Below are positions 38,385 to 50,466 of a stretch of 64,000 nt of DNA, in pieces. How positions within the stretch are numbered: the stretch's first letter is position 1; every line of letters begins with the position of its first letter. Source of the DNA: Parascedosporium putredinis (taxonomy: Eukaryota; Ascomycota; Sordariomycetes; Microascales; Microascaceae); contig CASHTG010000018.1 of the NCBI GenBank assembly GCA_949357655.1, positions 1,116,001 to 1,180,000 of the forward strand. The letters run 5' to 3'. The notes beneath the pieces were generated by a model, which searched no databases, had not been told where the DNA came from, and was given only the letters and a program-made list of their open reading frames with translations. A program made the position numbers and the translations under genes.

Positions 38385-39872
38385 GGTCGCGTGTAGGTGG
38401 GAAGCGCGCAGTGAGGCCCAAAAGGCGAAAAAAATAAAGGTGAGTGGCAAAATGTGAGCAGAAAGCTATTCAGCGGGGAATATTAAGGACGGCTAAGGCG
38501 TGCACTTTCTTCAAAGATGCTGTGGCATGGGCTAGGAAGATACGGCCAAAGAAAGGGGAAAGGGCCTTTCAAATAAGAAAGAGCAAGGTATAATGCTACG
38601 AATATGTGCAGAAACAAAATGGAGGGGACGACCCAGGTATCTTCTCACAACCAGGAAGAGGCTGTCCCCTGGCACTTATACAGGATGCTGTTGATGCTGG
38701 ATTGATCAATTAATCGGTCTTCCGGCAATTGTGAGTGCCTTGGCTGCCTGGCTGCCTAGCTAGTGGCTGGGCCGAATGAAATCAGGGGCCGGCGAGTGTT
38801 TAGCGGTGGCTGATGCAAGGGCCCAGTCTAGTGCGCACACTCGTTGCTGTAATATGTGTTCCTCAAAATTGCTTCGTACTTGATTCTGGCTGCTCATCCA
38901 TATATGTAGGGGTAGGGGTCTGCGCCTTCGCCTGGCTCGTGGTCTCAATTGATCAATCTCATTTTGCTTACGTCGGAGGCCTAGGGAACGGTGAACGATC
39001 CCGCCAAGGTATTCATTCTCAAGCCTTTGCCATGACAACTTTGCCCCCAACACCAAGGTGTTCCCAACCTCACTTCCACCAAGACAAGATGTATTAACCT
39101 CCTCGGTGGTGGTGTCAAGTACATCATGTCAAAACTAGCAGAAGGCAGTCACGCACACCAAAGAACACAAAAGATTGGCTGCTAATTCATTTTGATTTCA
39201 AAGTTTAAGGATTAGAGAATATATCGTCGCAAAGACAGTTGAACATCAGGCGGCAAGGGCTGACACAAGTACCAAAGATAGCTGCAAAACGGGGCCGATC
39301 ACGAATCGAGTGCCGATTTACAAGTTCGTGTAAGTCCCCCATCCCCCTTTGGGCTGGTTTCTGCCACGCAATGATCTATGGATGCGTTGCGAAGAAAAAT
39401 CATGGGCCCACCAGCATGGTCCCAGACTCCAAGTTCGGGGTGCAAACAAAAGGCAGAGGAAGCAAGGATATAGAGCGCATCGAAAAGTAATCGAGAAAAG
39501 GAGTCAGTGGGGAGGGGAAACGGGGAAAAGAAGAGAAAAAAAGAGCAGATAGGAACGTGTGGAAAAAGGAGGACTGAGTTGGGGTTTCTTATGAGAAGAA
39601 CACGAGCTTTTCTTCTAGTGGTATCATCTTGGTTCTGGGTAGAAACGAAAAGAGAAAGAGGACAAGGAGGGGGAAGAAAATCGAAAGCTAGAAACAAAAA
39701 ATAAGTAGCAAAATGCGTCAATAAAACGCAGTCAACGTGCTATTAGGGCGCTTGTCCTTCCAAGCAGATAGCAGCGAAGGTCAGAAAACGCGGCAAGGAA
39801 AAGATTTGCAGGCAAGAGTCATTTCGGTGGCATGCGAAGTTGAATCCGGGAATTAGCGGCCGGTCCCCGTTC
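38385..39872. other. Intergenic stretch between TDG and Msb1-like genes
   Basis: 1.5 kb that should contain the TDG promoter (38385 upward) and the 3' UTR of the Msb1-like gene. It is AT-richer around 38700-38720 and 39180-39225 and purine-rich on the plus strand at 39490-39700. No coding evidence. Confidence 0.6.
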
Positions 39873-42800
39873 TTAATACGGGCGCGGTGCTGGGCGGCTT
39901 TCCGGTCCGCTGACCCCTTCCATATTGCCCGTAAGTTCAGCAACGCGGGCCTTGATGCGCGCAACACGCGATTCGATTGCTGGGCACGCGCTCCTGTTAG
40001 CCATACCGCTCCCTAGAGATAGAGCATCGCAAGTAGAGGGGAAAAACAACTAAAACTTACTCTCTTCACCGCTAGTATCATCTTCCACCTCATGCTTCCC
40101 GGAAGTAGGAGAAGACGAGTTCACCATTCCCTTCTGAGCCGCACGCTCCGCGGCATTCTTGCGGATCTGGGCCCAGCGGTCAATGGCTGGGGGACCTGCA
40201 CCTTGGTCAAGTCCTCGATCGAAGGATCAGGAGCCGGTGCGGCACTCGGGGGCGAGGGAGAGCGGGCGTGTCGTGCAATTGGGGGAGGGACCGCATCGTC
40301 CGAGTCGCTATCATCGGCAACAAAGGCCGGCTGCTCCGTGAGTGGGCCTTGGTCAAATCGGGAGAACTCCCTCTTCGCATCGGCCACATCCTCGGCGTTG
40401 GGCTCTGACGCTTCGCTAATGGATGGCGCATAAGTAGGTTCGGCGTTGGTGGCAGCCACGTCCTTGACTGGCACGCTCGGAGGGGCAACAACCGGCGCGG
40501 GAGCTGCCACGGGCGCAGCTACAGCAGCCGGGGCGGGCTTGGGCGCGGGAGCAGGTGCACGTGCAGGGGCAGCAGCCGCCAAGGGCGACCTAGCATCAGG
40601 GGTCGGCGAGGGAGAAGCCTGATCTCTCTCAAGCATGCCGTTGAGGTCGGCAGCGGCATTGTCCGGAACCTTCGAAGACCGATTCTTCCTTCCAAAGAGC
40701 TTCTTGAACGCCGGCGTGGCGGTGATAGGTGCCGGTGCAGGTGCAGGTGCCTTCTCCTTCTGAAGTTTCTTGTGCTTCTTGCTCTCTGGGCTGCTCCCTT
40801 CAAGGGACGGCTTTGCTTCAGCAGCAACCTCCGGTGCAGGGGCGCGGGGGTACGACAGCAGGAGTCGGAACCGGAGCAATATCCTTTGGAGGGTACAGGC
40901 GAGCTGCGCCCGGCCCGCTCTGCAGGGTGAAGGTCGGCTGGTGCCTCAAGAGCCTTCTCGGAAAAGATTGGTTCATTGTCGGGCGACCTAGCACGCTCCA
41001 CAGCTACTTGGGGCACAGGAGATGCCATCCCATTGGTATGCTCGTTTTGCATCGAGAAAGCTCTCTCACCACCACGGCCTGCGCTAGGATCTGCGAGGTA
41101 TGCATTGCGGGTCGCCTCCTTGTCGTACTTGCTAGCCCATTTCATCGCATGTGAGGCTTCGCTGAGAATAGCCGGCTGAAGAGTCATGATGCTAGTTGTT
41201 TTCTCCTGAGAGGCCGCATCTGTCCTGCCCCGACGCTCCGCTATGTTTGCCGTCTGCCTCTCCTTGGCCTGAAGCTGGGCAGCCGCGGCCTGGATGCGGG
41301 CATGTTGGTCTGGCCCAATACTGGTCTTGCTAAGGCCGAGGTGGTTCTGAAACTGCTTATCCCCACGATCAAGCGCCTGTTTTCCAGTTGACTTCCTGCG
41401 GTTGATGCCCTTTCCTCGACGTGTCCAGCTGAAAAAGCCCCGTTTCTTCTCCGCAATATACGCACCAGCAAGAGGCTCGGGGGCCGCGCCTACCACCATC
41501 TCTTCCATGACGAGCCACTTGGCTGATCGAATATTGGTTTCAACGACGGCACATCTACCAAAGGTGGCCTTTCGCTCGGGGTCTCCTCAGGAGCAAGACT
41601 GCTCATCCATACCCACCAAAAGGCATCGTCAAGGTCAAATTTGGTGATGCTTGCTAGCTCGCCGGGCTCAATCTGGCGATCAGACTCAAGTCTGGGCCGA
41701 TGGGACTGGGAGCTACGCTGGCGCACAGCCGTCTCGATGGGTGGGAGAACCTTGTCGGGAGGAAGCAGGGTATTTGTAGGGCTTCCCGGTCCATCATCGA
41801 CAAATCCGGTTGAGAGGAAATCTGCCCAAGACGGCGTTGTTGGCCGCCCCAATCCGTTATCTGATGCTGGGGCCGACCGTAGACCAATAGGTTTGCGAGC
41901 AAGGCCATCCTCATCCTCCTCCTCTTCCTCCAAAGTGCTCGAGAAGCCAATGTCCTCGAATCGCGACCAAGAAGCGTCTCGCAAGCTAGTCGAATGCTTA
42001 GAACTTGATACTTGGGACTGGTTTGTCGAAGAGATCGCCTTAAGGACTCGCTTGCATTCTTCGGTTAAGGCGCGCACGGGATCTTCGTACTCGGAGTACT
42101 CGCTTAGGCCTCTATCGTCATCGCGGTAGTGGAAGTGGTTTGCTCGGCGTAAGAGCGCGAATGGGGTGGGCGATACCGCATCAACGTGCATGAGAACCTT
42201 GTTCGTGGTTGTTTGCATGAGCGATGGCCGCTGAGGAGGGTATTCGGTCTCTTGGAGAAGTTTCTGTAGCGACATAGGCAGCATCGTGATACCAGCATTA
42301 GGCGTTGTGGGCGAGAGAGATCGCAAGTAAGCAAAGAACAGATGGCTTGTGGCGTCCGCAGCACTATACAGCATCGAAACGTCAGAAACCCATACCACAT
42401 AGGGGCCGCGAGCACAAAGGCATGATGTGTTTGGGGAAGGGGAGCATCGACCGGAGCATACCTAATCCAGGCCTTGTAGCCTCCGTCAAAGCCACTCGTG
42501 GTGTCCTTCTGCTCGAATGCCCACCACGCTGCTAAGCGAGACAGTTTTCGGCCGCCAAAGCCGTTAGATTTGCCATGCGCTGCTATAGCAGACATCAGGT
42601 CGAAGAAGTCGAAAATAATGCAAGACTTTGCCCCATTATCTACACTAAGTGGGATGAATGTCTTGAACGAATCGCGGGCGAAGTTCGAGTCTACACACGG
42701 GACTGTCAGTATTTCTCGTCCCCGAGGCACAGTCTCTTGGCAACAAATGGGCTCAAAGGGGTGGGGGTGTCATAGGGGCCGAACAAACCTTGCTCCCCAA

Positions 42801-43378
42801 CTTTGAACAGTTCATACGCATCCCAGCCAACCACGCCACCCTGTAGTCTACTCCAACACCATTTGACGATTCCGGAAAGGACCTGGAAGAAGCGCGATTA
42901 GCATATTGGACCATTACGAGGACGAGCGATTACGGCGTACCATGGGCTCTGTCATGCGAAGCTCCTGGGCGAGGCTTTCTCCTCGCATATTTTGGTCGAA
43001 GAAGTGGCGGATAAAAGTCCGGACAGCACTGGGATCGGAGGCTGGTCTGAATGGCAGGAGAAGGAATGGCAGGTTAAGTGCTGCGTGCACACGTTAGCAC
43101 GCATTGAACGCCAGGTGAAGGGGTGGCAGAAGCTCAAGGCAGGTACCCAGTTGCCTCTAGGTCCTGATATAAGACCAATGGCTCGACATACCTCTGCTCT
43201 TGAGTTCCTCTGTGCAACGACGGATGAGCTCTTGGATCTCCTCCGGCTCAACAGTCTTGCGGGTTGACGCATCGTCCCATTTCTTAACCGAGAGCTGGTT
43301 CGCGAGATCGTCTAGGTTGTTCTTTTTCGACTTCTTGGAGCCATCGCGGCTCCGGAACCGCGAGAATAGGCCAGGCAT
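39873..43378 (-). CDS. Msb1/Mug8-domain protein (polarity/morphogenesis)
   Basis: Fungal protein with an N-terminal Msb1/Mug8 domain (formerly DUF1708), a RhoGAP-like fold linked in yeasts to Cdc42/Rho signalling and cell polarity. Six exons: 43378-43192, 43080-42941, 42882-42789, 42690-42462, 42363-40061, 39979-39873. Corrected length is about 1021 residues. Family landmarks are MPGLFSRFRSRDGSKK at the start, VEPEEIQELIRRCTEELKSR, FRPASDPSAVRTFIRHFFDQ, GGVVGWDAYELFKVGEQ, FIPLSVDNGAK, GFGGRKLSRLAAWWAFEQKD and ADATSHLFFAYLRSLSP. The C-terminal half is Pro/Ala/Ser-rich and probably disordered; the last exon ends in a short helical stretch (ESRVARIKARVAELTGN). Frame breaks: TT at 41519-41520, a net two-base shift at about 40931-40945, two missing bases in the G runs at 40839-40850, and G5 at 40189-40193. 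An in-frame ATG 26 codons upstream (43456) is an alternative start. Confidence 0.88.
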
Positions 43379-43930
43379 CGCTGTGTCGTCGTCGAAGTCG
43401 TGATGGTGGGGGCAGGAGGGAATTGAGACACGAGTGTCGAAGACGTTAAGCTTCAATGGAGAAACAGCGCAGTGGGGCGGAAGGCGACGTCAATCATCAA
43501 CAAAAGGAAAGAATTAAAGGGGTCCGGGCTGCGGCGGGAAGAGGTCTCAGAAGAAACCTTGGGGCATGGTCAGAAAAATCAATGTCGCAAAAAGAAAATG
43601 GAGGTCGGGAAAAAGCAATTGGGGGTAGAAAGACTTACTGGCAAATGAAAGAAGAGGGCGCAGGTGTCTTGCCAACCTTCAATGCCACGGGCGAGTGCTC
43701 GGCGAGCTGAGCAGACGACTACCAAGGCTGCACTATAACCATGCAACGGCGAGGCCAGAGAAGAGAAGAGGATATGTCGAAGAGAAGTGACAAAAGACGA
43801 ACGCAAGGAACGCAAATTGAAGATGGTGAGGGTATCAGAAATGGCCCAAGCGAGGGCTGGCCAGTGGTAAGAGAGTAACAAGGGGTCAGGGCGAGATCAC
43901 AGGATATGAATAGCACGGAAGGAATGGGGA

Positions 43931-43985
43931 GCAAGGGGAAAATAAAAAGAAAAAAAAAGAAAAAAAGAAAAGAAGAAAAAAAGAG
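43931..43985 (-). promoter_or_regulatory. Polypyrimidine tract upstream of the Msb1-like gene
   Basis: Almost pure C/T on the minus strand for about 55 bases, roughly 550 bases upstream of the start codon at 43378. Such tracts commonly mark the core promoter or leader of filamentous ascomycete genes; the role here is inferred from position only. Confidence 0.35.
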
Positions 43986-44128
43986 GCGAAGTGACAGCGG
44001 ATGAAACAGAATGAAAGCTACGATTGTGATAGGCGCAGCGACAGCACTGCTTTTAGTTGGAGAAAATGGAAAGAAGGAAGGACGCGCCAACAGCAAGATG
44101 GCAATTCGTAGAAGATGAGAAGAGTGAA

Positions 44129-44149
44129 GGCAAGGCAAGGCAAGGCAAG
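44129..44149. repeat. (GCAAG)n pentanucleotide repeat
   Basis: Four perfect GCAAG units in intergenic DNA upstream of the Msb1-like gene. Confidence 0.8.
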
Positions 44150-47100
44150 AGCAATGGGAGGAGAAAAGGAGAGAGGTATTGGACGAGGGATCTGGTTCAA
44201 TTATGAGGTGTATTATTATTCAGGGGCAACTTGGGTATGAGAACCATCATGTCGAATTAATATTGGGCGTTCAGGCCGGGATGTTTTTTGACGCTTCTTT
44301 TTTACCTACGTCCCTCTTTCACCCCCGTTTTGCTTAGCTCCCGGGGAGTACATAACGTCGTCTGGTACGGGTATGGGTACAAGTCTCCGCCCTTAGGAAC
44401 ACAGCATAATGCCAAGTACCCACCGTCTCAGGAAAGAGGTGCACAATCCTTCGTGTGGCCAGGGTCACCGCCACGGTAAGATAACGTGGCGGGGTACTTC
44501 CCGACCACGCGCCGAAGGTTCCTTCTCGCTTCGGAGCTAATACCGTGAGACAGGAACAGAAGAACAGAAGAGGAAGGGACGGAGTACAATGGGGGTGTGA
44601 AGATTGTGGAGATCAATGCTTGGGTATCTGATGCGGGTGTGCCACAAAAACGTCAGGATGGGTGTGGAATCGATGGCGCCTGCAGACCTCGCGGCATTGA
44701 GGGACAGAAAGGGCGGGTCGAAGTGCAAAGAAAGTAGCAGGCGAGATACTTCCCTCTGTCGTGGACGTCTTGGGTGCGGTAGCAGCTTGGAAGGCAGCAT
44801 GACGAGAGAGCAGGAACAAAGGCACCTGTGTGGACAGGAGGCAGGAGCCACCAGGCACAGGTGGAATGCAACTTGGAAATTGTACCCCAATGTCCCCATT
44901 AGGATGTGGGTGTTGGCGAAGCTGTGTCTGCATTGGGTCTAGCCACTCCCGCACCCGTTTTGGCCAGAGACTGTCCTTTCGAAGGGGCCCGTCTGATCTC
45001 TTCCATCTGCACCTTCGTGAAGGACTTCCAGCCAGTGTCTGTGAGGTTCAGCCTGGGAAAGAGGCCCTTGTCCGACTCTAAGACGTGCGACATCCGTGCC
45101 ATTACTTGCGGGTTTCTCGCAGCCAGCACGACAGTATTGGTGCGCCGGGATTTTGATGTGCCCAATTGACGGATCATCCTTCCTCGCGAGGAAGCCCTCC
45201 CCTCCCAATTAAATGTCGTGGTGGGCAGGTTCTGGTTTGTATGAAATCTGGGACATGCAGGTTCTCCACAACGTCTTCGGGTCCCTGAAGGTTGGGGAGA
45301 CCTGGTTCCCCATCGGGTCTAGCGGCACCCTTCCTCAATCTGTCTTTCCTCCATCTCCCTCCCAAATTTAAATTGAAGGGCAAGATGAGGAAGGCCTTCG
45401 CAAGGGAGGAGAGTGGCGGCGTCCCTTTTAGCGTACTCGGTTGGTTCTTGTGCCTGACGCTTGCTAGATTGGCGTCGCGCCATCAGACCCAAAAGGCCCA
45501 CATTGAACCCTCAACACTCCAGTTGCAGCCTCGAATGTGAACGGTAATTTTCTTGGAGCCACCGTCAATCTCCATCTGCGATCCAGTATTACGAGTGAAG
45601 CATTGAGACTGGTACCCGCCCCGCCACCACTTACCACCCATCAAAGCGACTTGACGAAGACTCTTTAAACTAAGGAAGTGTAGGGCCACTTCCGTCAAAG
45701 GCAGACAGCAGCGTCAATGTCTGGCCTTGTAATAGTGGGGAGTTGAATGGCTTCGGGCGCTGACTATGGAATCTCGCGAGATCCAATCAACTCTGGCTCT
45801 CACTTTCTCTCAGGTCTGGGCGTGGAGTTTGCGTAGCACATGGATGGCTGAGGCAGGATCCCGGCTTTCATCAGATTCTTGATGGAGAACTGACCCCGTG
45901 ATCTTGTTCCAAAACCTACCGCACCCACTCTTGCTCTTCGGAGAGAATATGAAGAATCAAGGAGCGAAGAGAGGTCTGTGGGCTAGCCCTGTCTTAATCA
46001 AGGGTGGCAGGAGTGAAAGCGGGACTCGTCATTGCTCCCCATCCATGATAAAGGTAGAGTCGTTGAAGCTGGAAATACCTCGGTACGGACAGACTCCAGA
46101 CTTGATATAAAGGAAGCCTTGCCTCGATCTCCTTTCAACCATATTCGATTTACTTTGTTCGCGGCCTTGAGCTAACTAAGCACTTGGGTTTCCATTGTTT
46201 GCCTGATAAAACTTCAAATCGCCCATAAAGCTCGCGTTTCTCAAAGCCAAGGTTTGAGCACATCTACTAGAGCAGCAAGGCGGCTAAAGAACATTGAAGG
46301 GAAGAAAACGGCCTCTTTCCCAGTGTTCGAAGTGACCCTCACGGTACCAGCATTCCTACGTACCAGACAAGACCTTATCACTGTCATGGCGTTTCCCCAA
46401 TCATAGTTAAATTCCTACTCCGGATTCGACAATTATAGGAAGAAAAAGATTTTTCCTTGCCTCTGGAGCCATGCCCAAAGTCCAACCTATGACGAGGATA
46501 GTTACGACGGTCTCGCCCCACCTGGAAGTATGTGGATGAGTTGTTCACCCGGCTAAGGCCTTGCCAACTCATCACCGCCAACGGAAACTAGCCAGTCTGG
46601 ATCCTGGGATCCCATCAGACCCTCCTCAACCCCCTGCACGACATCGCTGCTGGCCAGTCTTCTGGGCTTCAGCACCGAGCCAACGCACATTATTGGCCAA
46701 AGCAGAGGCCATGAAAACCATCACAGGAGTAACTAGCATGCGCGTGGAAAGATGTCGTCGTTGCGCTGGCACACCGGCCAGCCTGGCCATGGTGTGCAAG
46801 CTGCCACCCCTTTGCCCAACTCAACCTTGGGAGTGAAGGTGGGATTGCGCCCTCTTTTCTACTGTGCAAGTCCGCGGCACTTGGGGGTAAAAAGTCACTC
46901 TTTGCTCGTCTGCCCCTCACAACCTGCGACAGGCTCAAGCGAGGTCCAGGTCGATCTCTGCGAATGATCTGAAAACAGGCGATTGCTCATTGGGCTTGGA
47001 GTGCAAGTTGCATTAAGATCAGCACTTCGCGAACCGTTGCTTGACTGGACATGGGTAATCCGCGATTGGAGCAACCAACACCGGTGCCCCCTTTTCCCTC

Positions 47101-49223
47101 CCCTTCTCTCTATATTAGACTACTTTCTTTTTAGTGTTTGTCATTGTTTTACGGCGTAAGAGACGTTGCACAAAAAGTATCAGGCGCCTTTTTGATATTG
47201 CCAGGCTGAAAGGCTCCATGCGCAAGTGGGATCTTCTGCATGAACGTCTGTTCTCATGGCCCGACAAGGCGCCTGTACACATGGGTGAACTTGACTTTGA
47301 ATATTAATAATATTAGGGACTACCAGACAAGGGGAGGGAGGGCGCGGGGGCGCTTCCACAACATCCCACTGACAAGGCAAGGCACGAACCCGATGCGACA
47401 ACGGCTTTTGATACTTGTCGTACCTCCAAATAGTGTAGCGCGCCGCCGATTTTTGGGGGTTTGGGGAAAGACATGAGCAGTCGCGGCGGCGGCTATCATA
47501 AAGAACCTCAATCTCCCAGGACCTGAAAAAGATATAAAATATATAAAAAGAAAAGAAAAGAACACACGCGAGCCGAAGAACCCAGCGGCCGGAATACTCG
47601 CCTGGTAAAAGGGGCGGCCTGGACCAGATCGTTCATTTATATTGCCTTCCCGCTCAAATCAAACTGAGATTATTCGCCGAGCGACGGCACCCGGAGAGAG
47701 GAGGGGCAACTGGACCCCTTTCATTCTTTACCCGCTTGCGGACGGCACCAGACCAGGTCATCCCAGCCCTTTCCCTCGCCCTGGCGCAAGGGTTTTTTTC
47801 GCAAGTTTTCGTGAAAATGAGGACGGCACTAGGAGCGAGCCGATCGCGGCGTTTCTGCCGCGTGTTAGAGCGCCGACCCGTTGATCTTATCCGTGGCAGC
47901 GAGATTACGATGTCGGCCACCGTAGAATTCAGGGAGGCGCAGGAGAATATGCTCGGAGAGTTTTTGGTCTTATATCTCCGTCGCGCCCGCCGCCCTACGA
48001 AATCGTCATCTGGGACTTAGAGACGAATGTGATGTCTGGCTTCTGCAAACGTACCCGTCCCTGATTGAAGATACACCGTAGGGAGAGGCCAAGAGGATTC
48101 GTCTTAAGGACCTCTCGTGATGCCCTAGACCTTCCGTGATTATTCCCCGCTCCTACATTCGGATACAGGAGTGGCTTCAATATTTGCTCCCTTTCTTTCC
48201 TAATCTTGACGAAAGCTCATGGAACGAGGAAATGTTGTTGGGGAAGGCATTCTTCCACCTCACTCTTTTACACAAGGTACGGCCGTAACCCCCACCGGCC
48301 GCAAGGGAAAGGGCTATAGGGAAGCTGCTCGCTGGTGGTGGAAGGCGGCTCCTGATCTGTAGATACTCCTAGTACGGGGAAAACGCGGCAGGAGCTGGAC
48401 GTAGAGGGGTCTCTTCTTGAACCGACACTCCCGGAAATTCTCAACACCTCGGCCCTCTCGACCCACCTCCTTCCGAGGGTCAACGGAAGCAGCTCGCTGC
48501 TAGGGAACTGCAGAAAAGGGACAAGGCATGGAAATGTCAAGGCGAACGACAGCGACCTAGGTGGCAATGGTGCCTGGGCAAAGAGCATTATGGCATCTTG
48601 GATCTCGTGCGAGGTCTAGATCCACAAAGCATATGTCCGCTTTGATATACACGTTGGCATGGCTATGGTCCATCCCTACGGAACATTGAAAGATAAGAGG
48701 GGACTTATATGTCCAAGGATGGGCAGTCTGGAAATGACGATCGCGCGCGCAAGGCAGGCATTAGCATTATGCTAAAACGGACTTTATTCTCGTGACATGA
48801 ACCCAAGAATGTGGCCAGTCTGTCGAGGAGTTGGATGAAGTACAAGAAAACAAAAGAAAGCCCAAACCCTCTAGAATGACCAAAATAAGTAGAACAAGAT
48901 GAGAAGGTTCACAAGAGAGAAAAAAAAAAAGAGCCGAAGGACAGCATAAGCCAAGACATGGGAACATTGAGAAAGAGGGAGGAGTCCATCTTTCCACATT
49001 CCCTTCCCGAGAAGAATTCCAACTTCTAAAACTCTTTGAAAGAAGAGCACCAACGGCGCACACTTGACTTTCATTCCATGTATGGGCATAAGCCCTGATC
49101 CGTCCTGGGCCCGGATATGGGTGTGCGAGGACAATGTTCTCGAACAACGTCCACCGTCGTGCGGGTCATGGCCCTACAGTAGTCGGTGCCTCTCACGCCA
49201 AGAGGAAAAACATCACCCGGAGC

Positions 49224-50466
49224 TCACTCGTCCTTTTCCTCATTCTCGCTGCCTTCCTTGTCCCCCTCGTCCTCGGTCGCGCTCTCGCCATCCGCCCTAG
49301 TTTTGGTCTCCTCGTCCTTGCCATTAGACTTACTGCCATTGGTCACCTTCTCATCCGCTGTCGTTACGACCGCGGCCGCCTCCGGCTCTACGACCTCGGC
49401 TTCCGCACTCTCCGCGCCCTTCACCTCTTCCTCGGCCTCGGTAGCAACTTTTTCGGGCTTGGGATCCAAGCTCCAGTCGATCTCGCCGGTGGGGCCGTAC
49501 CGCGTGGTAAGCCACTCATTAGCCTTTTAAAGTGACCGCAGGTGAAGAAACCCCGAGCGGCGCTCAGGGGCTAGGGTGGACGGCCGTGAGCACGAGGTGC
49601 TTCGTGTTGTCCACCTTCATGACCCTCTTGCCGGCCGGGGTACCCCACGCCATGAACACGACGCCGCGGGTCCTCTTTTGGGCCACGAGGTCGATGACGC
49701 GCTGGGTGAAGCGCTCCCACCCGCGGTTGGAGTGGCTGTTGGCCTCGTGAGCGCGCACCGTTAGGCACGTGTTGAGGAGGAGCACGCCGCGATCCGCCCA
49801 GGGGGTCAGGAGGCCGCCTTTGCGCGGGGCTGCTCAAATTTGGGATAATCGTTCTTGAGGGCAATGTACATGTTCCGCAGGGAAGGAGGGGCGGGGGTGG
49901 GAGGGCGGACGGAGAAGGCGAGGCCGTGGGCCTGGTTGACGTTGTGATAAGGGTCCTGGCCGACGATGACGACCTTGACGGTGTTGAAGGGGGTATGTCG
50001 TGACCTATCGGAGGAGAGGGAACGTGTTAGCATACAAGGCGCCATGTTGTTTTGCGGAAAGGGGTCAGAAACAAGGAGAGAAGCCACGGAAAGGGGCAAG
50101 CACATTCTAACTACATACCAAGAGTAGACGTCCTCTGGAGGGGAAAGATTCTCTTCCCAGCGCCATCCTCTCTAGCGAGGAACTTTTGAGTTCGAGAAAC
50201 TCCTTGGTAGTGATCTCGTCCTTGAGCACGGCCAACCAGCTGTCGTGCATGGTATCAATCTCGAGCTGGAGAAGCTCCTTTTGCTCGGCGGTCAAGCCGG
50301 CGACCCACTTCTTCTTGTCGAACCTGAAGGCCGGTTCCGAGCCGGTCGTGGAGGGTTTGGCCGAACCGCCGCCGCCGCCGAAGAAGGACATGATGTTTCC
50401 GTTTTGCTTGGGCTTCTTCGCGTCGGGGGCGGTGGTAACACCGGCTTTGCGTTTCAACGTCGACAT
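49224..50466 (-). CDS. UNG1: Uracil-DNA glycosylase, family 1
   Basis: Removes uracil from DNA in base excision repair, in nucleus and mitochondria. Exon 1 is 50466-50119, intron 50118-50005, exon 2 50004-49224; corrected length 377 residues. The N-terminus has a PCNA-box-like NGNIMSFF (22-29) with Asn in place of the usual Gln. Catalytic motif A is GQDPYHN at 132-138 (water-activating D134), followed by AHGLAFSV; motif B is HPSPLSA at 260-266 (H260, intercalating L264). GWERFTQRVIDLV and WGTPAGKRV are also family-typical. After the end of the enzyme fold (EIDWSL) comes an 80-residue acidic, Ala/Glu/Lys-rich tail. Five one-base losses interrupt the gene, in the plus-strand runs T4 50184, G4 50140, G4 49826, G4 49567 and T4 49525. 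With all five restored the total is exactly 378 codons. A clear mitochondrial presequence is not visible. Confidence 0.95.

Larger units (their letters stand above)
43379..49223. other. Intergenic stretch between UNG1 and the Msb1-like gene
   Basis: 5.8 kb. The part next to the Msb1-like start (43379-44200) is its promoter and leader: strongly pyrimidine-rich on the minus strand, especially at 43931-43985. A GCAAG array lies at 44129-44149. The rest has chance frames on both strands. The exception worth noting is 47740-48290, where several protein-like but broken segments follow one another on the plus strand (see findings). UNG1 3' sequence occupies the last few hundred bases. Confidence 0.5.

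Noticed and set aside
44899..45208. Protein-like minus-strand frames (NTVVLAARNPQVMARMSH and neighbours)
   Set aside because: Equally good frames exist on the plus strand over the same bases; no start context, no continuation and no domain.
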